This document shows, piece after piece, positions 56,135 to 64,000 of a DNA stretch of 64,000 bases; position 1 is the stretch's first letter, and every line of letters begins with the position of its first letter. This DNA is from Datura wrightii (taxonomy: Eukaryota > Streptophyta > Magnoliopsida > Solanales > Solanaceae). The notes under the pieces are model-generated. The model was not told the origin of the DNA, did no database searches, and was given only the letters and a program-made list of their open reading frames with translations. The DNA lies in NCBI GenBank assembly GCA_035772735.1, contig JASDFA010000027.1:35508001-35572000 (forward strand), read 5' to 3'. The position numbers were made by a program, and so were the translations under genes.

Positions 56135-59100
56135 AACTTCAAATATATATTATTATTATTATTAAAAAGTTCAAGAGAAAGAGGTGAACCCTTAAGTATG
56201 CACTAGTCAGGATGTTCCAGGCATTGTCTGGGCTCAATATAAATAATATTATATTATTTATTATATATTATGTGGTGGATAAGCTAAAAATCAGTTATCT
56301 AAAATTCTTTGTTATTTTTTAAGTTCAAAATAAAAGTACTTATGTTTGATCAATCTAACCGTAATAGTTATTATTCCTGAAGACCATAAATACTTTAATT
56401 ATGAATACAATGCCACATGAACAAATGCACATAAAAAAGTAAATAATGCCCACAAGTTTAAAAAATTATTATGCCCCATTCCACCTACCTACATAAAGTG
56501 TATTTTTTTTAAAATAAAAATTAAAATATTTGAAATTAATAAATTGCACCCGTCAGTAAGCAGACATGTTGATGGGGAAATCCTCCCTGCTAATAAGAGA
56601 ATGTTGCTACAAGAAAAGATTATTACACTTAAAATCTGAAAATCAAAAATCTACTGAGTTTGAAATTTGAAAACACAACAAATATGTCCCAAAAACTGTA
56701 GAGTTACCACTATCCCAACTCCATCTCTTTCAATTCCGTTGCTAGAACTCCACTAGTCGAGACTCAGCAGGTGAAACTCTTTGATCTCCTCCAGATGAAA
56801 AATCTAATAAACAATTGGTAAAGGTTGTTTTTCTCAATTTATTTGAGACATGAGAAGTTTGTTTTTGTGAAGCAAGTTAGATGATAGTGTAGTGGACCTT
56901 TATTATGAACTGCAAGCACCAAAACACTACCATATACTAGGAACAAGGAACAAGTCGCCTATTCCTGGAATCCTACTCTTTTGCTACCAAAGGGTCAAGT
57001 TCACAAGAGAAAATGTACCCTTTTTTCACAAGGCAGTAGTAACCGTGAGAAAATAACAGACGAACTATTCTCTAGTTTCAACTATTTTTGAGTTTTTTCC
57101 AGTTAGCAAGAACTTGCTCTGCAAACAATAGCAGCATGCAGCTAGTTCTGAAGACGTAGCTCATCTTGTCCAAAAGATCAAAGCCATAACCCATTGCTAA
57201 AACCACTACCATTCTGACATTTGGCATAACCTTTAGCTATTGGCATTTCCATTTTCTGAAGGGACTCATCAATTGGAACTGAGCTGTAACCTAAACAATT
57301 GAAGTTAAGTGTTTCATAATAGTTGCAGTCTTGTTTTCCTTAGCTCATTTGCGAATCAGCATGTAAGCGTCTTGCAGAATCGAGAACACCTAGGACGACC
57401 AGACCAGTTCAATATTGGATCATCTACCATACAAATTAGTTGTCCTGCTCCTAGAGCCCAGTCACAAGACATGACAACTCCACACATGCATCAGTCTAGA
57501 ATATAACACATTAACAGTCTTTAAAAACACAAGGAAAATGAAAAAAACTCTAGTATCCACAGAGGCTGATTTATCATTCAAGTATCACATAAATGTACAG
57601 TATATTAAGCAATCACTGTTATTAATTAGAAACCAGTTATAGAAAATCGATTGCAATGCATGACTCTCGGCATGATAAAAGAGATAACCACTAGATTATC
57701 AGATTGATATAATACGTTGTGACGCAAATAAATTGTAAAATCATCGACTTCCTGACCAAAAAATACGGGTTATCAATGCTCATGTTCTATCAAAGAGTTG
57801 CTTTTGCTTCAAAGGAAAAACATCTGTAGCATATTTGCTCAGCGATGCTACCATGCTATTACTTATAACTCAAAAAAACCGTCTATATCACGATGTCTAC
57901 TCTATGCAAGTCTTATTTGTCCCATATATAAATTAATACAGAGAAAAGACAACTATCTTGTATAGAAGTAAAAGGGAGGGAGCTGTCCCACTGTTGGTTT
58001 CTTTTCAACTGCATCTAAAGCTACATCTATTACTTAACATTGAACTTTAAGATTGGCATCTTCCAGGTACAAGTGTTTCACAAAACAAATTCCGCTACAG
58101 ACCAGAGAGTTTTAAGGCAGTAAAATGAATGTCACACAAGTTGAGGTAACATGAAAATGACAGCTAGAGGTTTGTTGAACTAGAGGACTAAAGAGAACTT
58201 TGACTAAACCCAGCGCAATCAGATGTATCACTTAGTATCCTAGTATATAGTTCCTGAACTCCATGTATTTGTTGCTGACTTTCTGGTAAGTGGTAACAAC
58301 TTTCATAGAACATGATGAGAACCAGTTTTTGCATAATAAGCCAAAAGTCATATAGTGCACTTGCAGTTTAATGCTTCTCCAGAAAAATCAAGATTACTGA
58401 TAACACTATGCAATCCAGACCAAGTCTCTCACACATTCAAGAACTGTCTTCTTTACTTCGCCAGTTGATGCATAATCAATTCCTTCTACAACTTCTCTTC
58501 TCATTCAGAAAGTTGGAATGAAAACACAACTCAACCTCATTGCTAGACAAGAGCATAACTCTACCAGTGCAAGGAAACCTTGGTGGTGGGAGAGCTAAGA
58601 TATGCCGGCATATTTAAGATAAAAGAGCCAATGAGGTCATGCATTAGTATTTTCTGCACCTCTACTGAAGACACAATGTTTAGAGGAAAAATTAACGTGC
58701 TCCCTGACTGCTTTCCTGTTTGATTCTGAAGCGCTAAGGGAAAAGTTTAATCAGCAGATGGCTGACAAATTCACTCTTACTTGAGGCAATGAATCCGTCA
58801 TGACATGGATCACGCGATCTGTTTTCAAATTCTTTTTACCTGTCATGAACCAAGAAGGTCAACTCCTCACCAGTCCCAGGCTTTCTTGGATGGGAAGGTC
58901 AAGATCTATGGGAGTCTACAGATGCTTACGGATTATAACCTCCTTGAGGATAAATGCATATTGTCAATTTCTCACCAATTCCTGATTTTACTCATATAAG
59001 AGAAGGTAAAGTTCTTTGGGTGTATGCAGAATCTTATAGTTATTGATTATAACCTCTTTGAAAATAATGTACCCAACAAATATTTCTATTATCAAACTAG

Positions 59101-60086
59101 ATGGGAATGGCCCGTGCTGGCATATTATGAGAGTTGCTTCGATATGAGATGTGTAAAATAATTAATGCGAATAACTATAATTCTCAGGATAGAATATTTG
59201 TCTACATGTGAAAATTTGGTTCTAAGAGTTTTTAAGAATATGAATCAATGTGCCAGAAAACTTAAGATAATAAAAGAATTTTGTAAGGACAAGCAAATAA
59301 ATGATCAACAATGATAACCCAGTCAGGGACAAGGATATGAACCAGGAAATAATGCAAAAATAAGAGATTCTAAAGGAGTGTTCTAGCCTACTTTGTCGTT
59401 ACAAGCCAATCAAGCGCACACTGCATTCACTATCCCATCCAACTTTTTCATTCACATTGAATCAACCATGAAAGATAGTTACTGTTCTATACTAAGATAG
59501 GCATGTCAAAGATTTACAACAGACTGTATAATCTGCTCGAATAAACTCAATGATATGCAGCACACATTGTTAACAAGTTCCCAAGATTAGCTTGTCTTTT
59601 CACATTATTAGCTTCAATATCTTGAGGCATCAGCAAATACAATATTGTATGACAGAATTCAACACTTTCACCACAAAAACCACCTGCAGTTATTATTAAT
59701 GAATGAGAGAGCGGTGGATAACTTGTGAAAGGTATTCATCTGTTGATAATTTATTGACATTGCAGCTTCTATGGGGATTGGTCCTGTTAGTTAGGAGTCT
59801 TTTCTCTTAAAGTATTAATTATAATCTGAGAATGAACCTCAAGTATCTTTTAACATAATTTGCATTTTTGAGTGTGCTTTTAAAAACAGACAGATGGATA
59901 AACCAATTTCTTTCATCTCTGCCAAGCCATACAGTAGAATCACTTGTGTTAGTTTCCCTTTTTTGCCAAAAGGGGCGAGAGTACTTTTCATCTATGTCAA
60001 GCCAAATTGGTCATGTTATATAGTTTTTCCCAACTGATGAATTCTTGTTTATGTATCCAAGACGGCAACATTATTCAAATTAGAAA
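56135..60086. other. Intergenic, no gene recognised
   Basis: About 4 kb of less AT-rich sequence with no long frame. Tissue of short open frames (57309-57506, 58800-58999) has no recognisable content. Could contain UTR or intron of a gene I cannot recognise. Confidence 0.4.
58406..58504 (-). other. Short coding-like frame, unrecognised
   Basis: 32 codons, MRREVVEGIDYASTGEVKKT then VLECVRDLVWIA. The residue mix (charged, amphipathic) looks more like protein than the surrounding chance frames, but it is short and I recognise no family. Possibly a lone exon or gene fragment. Confidence 0.2.
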
Positions 60087-60734
60087 GGGAAAAAGCTCAA
60101 ATATGCCACCGAACTTTAAGAAAAGGCTCATCCATGCCATCCGTTAAAAATTGGGCTCATTTATGCCACTGCCGTTACTCAAGTGGCTCATCTATGCCAT
60201 TATTTTTTAACAGATCTAATATGTGGTTTTGCAAAACCGTATTGAACATGTTTCCTATTTTTATTCGTCCACATCAATTAAAAAAAACCACCTATCTAAA
60301 TATCCATCCAACCTACCCACTCGAATTAACCCGACCCACGACCCAATTAACCTACCCACAACCCAATCCCCAATTAAAATTAATACCCAATTCCCCCCCC
60401 CCCCTCCACTGCCGCGTATTCTACAAAACCTAAGGCCCCCCTCATCTTCTTCTTTCTTTCGCGACCGCGAACCTTTCTTCTTCATTGCTTCTCAGACGTT
60501 TCTTCTTCATCGTCTCCTCACTCCTCTTCCTTGTCCAAAAGGTTGTTTGGAGAAGGTTGACAAGAATAGTACATAAAGGTTAATTTTTTATATAAATGAC
60601 TATTTAATATGGTGGGTGAGGTTTAATTTGTTGGGTAGAGAAACTGTACATGTAGGGTATTTTATTCTTGTCTATAAAAAGGGGATAAAGTTTCAATCTT
60701 TTGTGGTCCCAAAAAGAATAATCTAGGGTTTTTT

Positions 60735-61015
60735 ATTAGTTATTTTGTGGTCTGTGAAAAGGGTCTTTTTTATTCATTATTTTTGTATGTATGTTGCTGA
60801 TGTGGTCCCAAAATATATCCCTTCTTATTTTAGGCTTTTTTATTTATTATTTTGTGGTCTGTGAAAAGGGGATTTTAGTCATTATTTTTGTATTTATGTT
60901 GCTAATGTGGTCCCGAAATATATTTCTTTTTAATTTAGGATTACGATTTTTTATTTATTGTTGTGTGGTTTGTGAAAAGAGGATTTTTGTTTGTGTATGT
61001 ATGTTGCTGATCCTC
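60735..61015 (+). repeat. Tandem repeat, about 110-bp unit, in the Mutator leader
   Basis: TTTGTGGTCTGTGAAAAG, then GTATGTATGTTGCTGATGTG and TCCCAAAATATAT occur in nearly three copies at about 60745, 60853 and 60963, diverged by point changes. The last copy is shortened. It ends 40 bp before the transposase start codon. Confidence 0.85.
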
Positions 61016-61056
61016 TATTTTGAACAGTTTTTTCTATGCATGTGAATGATTGAAGA

Positions 61057-63964
61057 ATGGTTGACAAAGTGACCCTATTTTTTCACTATGGAGGTGAGTG
61101 GGTATTTTCTCCTGAATTATTGTACAAAAAGAAGGTGGTGCATATGTGGGAGAAATTTGACCCTGACTTACTGTGTTATAAAGACTTATGTGAAGAATTT
61201 AAAAAAGAGCTATATTTTATTACTGTCAAACAACTCGTAGTTGCTGGACCATCTGGTAGGTACTACATAATTGATAGAAATGAAGGTATTAGGGCTTTGC
61301 AGTGCCTCCTTTTTTATGATTTTAAAACTATTGACTTATTTGCTGTGGATGAAACAGACTTGACAATCCATACTAATAACATTCTTCATTATTTAGAAAC
61401 ATATCACGTAGATGTTGAAATTGCATCTGACAGTAAACATGTGTTAGGGGACTATAATTTTGATATTGATGCTCCATCCAATTCGGAGTATGATGAAGAA
61501 GGATTTGAGGTGATAAGTAACCAATGGAGGAAAGTAGTAATTGATAAGTTGGAAAATTTTAAAGAATTGCATAAGGGTATGACTTTTTGTGATATTGCGG
61601 AAGCTAGAAGGTCAATGAATTACTATGCATTAGCTAATAGGTATGGTTTGAGGATTGAAAAAACCTGACCCCTCTAGGGCTAGGTATGTTTGTGCAGATG
61701 GATGTCCTTTTAGATGTTCTATATCAAAGGATTAAAAAGGTGGGGGTTCTGGTTTTAGTATAAAAACTTTGAAAGCTGAACATACTTGTTTTCCATGTTT
61801 CAAAAATCCAAGGGCTGATTCTAAGACATTAGCACAATACTTCAAAAGAAAATTACAAACCAATCCTAAGTACACTATTAAGGACATGAGAGGGGAATTA
61901 TCAACAGATTTCAAGTTGAAGTGACAAAATTCAAACTTAAGAGGACTAAGTTGATGATCCTTGAGAAGTTAGATGGAAGTTTTAAAGATGATTTTAACAA
62001 GCTTGAAGCATATGGGGCTGAATTATAACAATCTAATCTAGGGGAAGATGTTGAAATTAGCCTTTCAAAAGATTCTTTTAAACAAGGTAGAAGGAGGATC
62101 TTGCGGATGTACATATGTTTTAATGCCTTGAAGCTAGGTTGGAAAAGTGGTTTGAGACCACTTATTGGTTTGGATGGTACTTTCCCGAAGGGAAGATGTA
62201 AAGGTCAGATGTTGGTTGCCGTGGGACAGGATTCTATGAACCAATTTTATCCACTTGCATGGGCAGTGGTTGACAAAGAAACTACCAGGACATGGTCATG
62301 GTTTGTGGAGCTGTTGAAAAGGTCTTTGGACCTAAAGGATGGAGCTGGAGTGACCTTTATTTCAGACATGCAAAAGGTCTGTTTGATCAATCTTTTTTTT
62401 ATAAATCTATTTTCATTCTGTTTTAATTCCGTTATGGTATTAATCTGGTAGGGCTTATTGGATGCTGTGAGTAATGTCCTTCCTCTAGCTCATCAAAGGT
62501 ATTGTGTTAGACACATTGAAGCTAATTAGCTAAAAAAATAGAGGAGTAGAGAAATGAGAAAGTTGTTGTGGTGGTGTGCTTGGAGCACATATGATGAAGA
62601 GTTTAAAGATCAACTCAACAAGCTAGGCAAATTGGACAAAGATGCTGCTAAGGACTTGATAAGTAAACCACCCAAGTCATGGTGTCGAGCCTACTTTGAC
62701 ACACAATGTAAGAATACCATGGTTGATAATAACTTCACAGAATCCTTTAATGCTTGGATTTTAGAAGCAAAGGGTATGCCCATTATTAAAATGTTGGAGG
62801 AAATAAGGGTCAAGGTTATGAATTTGCTAGCAGATCATGATGACAAAGCTAGGAGTTAGAAAACTGATTACAGTCCACAATGCATGAAGTTGTACAATGA
62901 TTATAGGGCAATAACACATGAATGCATTGTGAACTTTAATGGCGATTATGGTTATGAAGTGTCAGAAGGTGATGATAGGCATACTGTGAATTTAGAGCAC
63001 AATAAATGCACCTGTAGGATGTGGAACTTGTTTGGGATACCCTGCCCTCATGCCATTACGATATTGTTGCATAAGCAAATAGATCCAGTGACACAAATTC
63101 ACGTGTGGTACAATAAAGAAGCATATTTGCTGACATACAAGCATAAAATGCAACCTGTTAGAGGAGTACGATTTTGGAGAGTTGACCCTGCTCATGCAAT
63201 GGAGCCACCTGAATTGATCAAATTGGTTGGAAGACCCAAGAAGAAAAGAGATCGAACAACAGATGAAGCAAAGAAGAGGAAGGGTGAATGGAGTTCATCA
63301 AGGAATGGTTCTATAGTGACATGCAGTAAATGTGGTGAACAAAATCACAATGCAAGGGGTTGTTATAAGGTAAACATTTTTAGTTGCTTTTAACTGTTGG
63401 CTTGATTAGTTGCGTTTAGTTTACTAGATTAATGGCCAGATTAGTTGAATTCTGCTAAGTCTCTCTTTGGTTGACAGGGAGAAGATGCTAGACAGATTAA
63501 GAAGAATAAGGGCAAAGAAAAAGTTGGTTAGACCTCAACTGAAAGTCAACAAAGTGGACACACCTCAAGGACCTATTGTTATGAACCTGAACTTGGCACA
63601 ACAGTCCCAACAGTCAATCTCTAGAACTCATGTTGGTACTCAACAGTCCTCAACTTATGGATCTAAAATTGGGGATGATGAAGACCCATCATTGAGGCCA
63701 AGGGTCGTATTTGAAGAGCTCACATTACTAACCATGAGGAAGACAAGAGTGAGGCCACCAACTGATAATAGAAGAATTCAATTCATTGGAGATTCAACCG
63801 GTGTGTCAACTCCAACCAACTTGCCTCATTCACCAACAAAAGTTACTTGGAAGGGAAAAGAAGCTATTACATCCAACCAATTACAACATGAAGTCAGGAA
63901 AAAACGTATCAAGATGATTGCAAGAAAGGGACTACATCCAGCTCCTGATGATTGTGAAATTTGA
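61057..63964 (+). pseudogene. Mutator (MURA-type) transposase, broken
   Basis: ATG at 61057. N-terminal PB1-like part (VTLFFHYGGEWVFSPELLY), then the MuDR DNA-binding part (RRSMNYYALANRYGL; after a shift at 61660, ADGCPFR and KAEHTC). DDE core: PLIGLDGTFPKG at about 62158-62194 and GVTFISDMQK at 62347-62376. An intron with GT at 62377 and AG at 62451 follows, then LLDAVSNVLPLAHQR, RHIE and NNFTESFNAWI. SWIM zinc finger CTCRMWNLFGIPCPHAI (63007-63058), then CCHC knuckle CSKCGEQNHNARGC (63322-63364). A second intron runs 63370-63477, then a basic, Pro-rich tail to a stop at 63964. Lesions at 61660, 61732, 61922, 62027, 62528 and 62859 rule out a working protein. Confidence 0.88.
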
Positions 63965-64000
63965 AGATTGTTAGTTCAACCTCAATGGATGCTAGACAAT

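Larger units (their letters stand above)
60087..64000 (+). mobile_element. MuDR-type Mutator element, 5' part
   Basis: Starts near GGGAAAAAGCTCAAATATGC (60087), the kind of terminal inverted repeat used by Solanaceae Mutator-like elements; CTCATCYATGCCA recurs inside the end at 60128 and 60187. The transposase gene follows on the same strand. The other end is beyond the window, so the 9-bp duplication cannot be checked. Confidence 0.75.

Overview
This is plant nuclear DNA. The evidence is spliced genes with GT-AG introns, Ty3/gypsy, Ty1/copia, L1-type LINE, hAT, Mutator, Helitron and Stowaway elements, and pieces of plastid genes. The style of several repeats (SINE fragment, gypsy LTRs with direct GACGGACC-type motifs, hAT miniature elements, a TRIM family carrying GGGCCTAACTCAACC) points to Solanaceae; that family placement is from memory of such repeats, not from a search.

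One gene looks intact: a telomere repeat-binding factor of the TRB/SMH type on the minus strand. It has five coding exons between 34274 and 17835, open with clean splice sites, 294 codons, plus a likely 5'UTR exon at about 37230-37091. Its third intron is 13.2 kb and holds a layered nest: a short SINE piece (21296-21376), then a full-length L1 LINE (21388-30718) inserted in the SINE's own target duplication, then a 3.4 kb hAT transposon (24673-28096) inserted in the LINE endonuclease domain. Each layer has a readable target-site duplication. Two hAT-type MITEs, a foldback element and a TRIM relic share the same intron.

The rest is mostly decayed mobile DNA. 1-5925: degenerate Ty3/gypsy element lacking most of gag. 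5910-7931: copia remnant with an inverted protease piece. 8318-8681: MITE. 10292-10682: ARL8-like GTPase pseudogene. 11933-12216: Stowaway MITE. 13040-14265: small non-autonomous LTR element with a perfect 5-bp duplication. 16290-16483: long palindrome built of two tail-to-tail Helitron-like 3' ends. 37232-39796: inverted-repeat element, copia gag piece and a tandem TRIM array. 40375-47863: degenerate copia element whose 5' LTR is split by a 1.5 kb insertion. 47950-51320: solo LTR with a 5-bp duplication, enclosing a mosaic of plastid fragments (rpl2, ndhI, trnF, ndhK). 51321-55085: very AT-rich, with repeated blocks ending in a Helitron-like terminus. 55484-56134: MITE with long inverted ends. 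60087-64000: 5' part of a MuDR-type Mutator element with a broken transposase gene.

I see no novel cellular pathway. The most informative structures are the three-layer nest in the TRB intron, the plastid mosaic in the solo LTR, the three-LTR TRIM array, the Helitron-end palindrome and the copied TRB intron fragment upstream of the gene.
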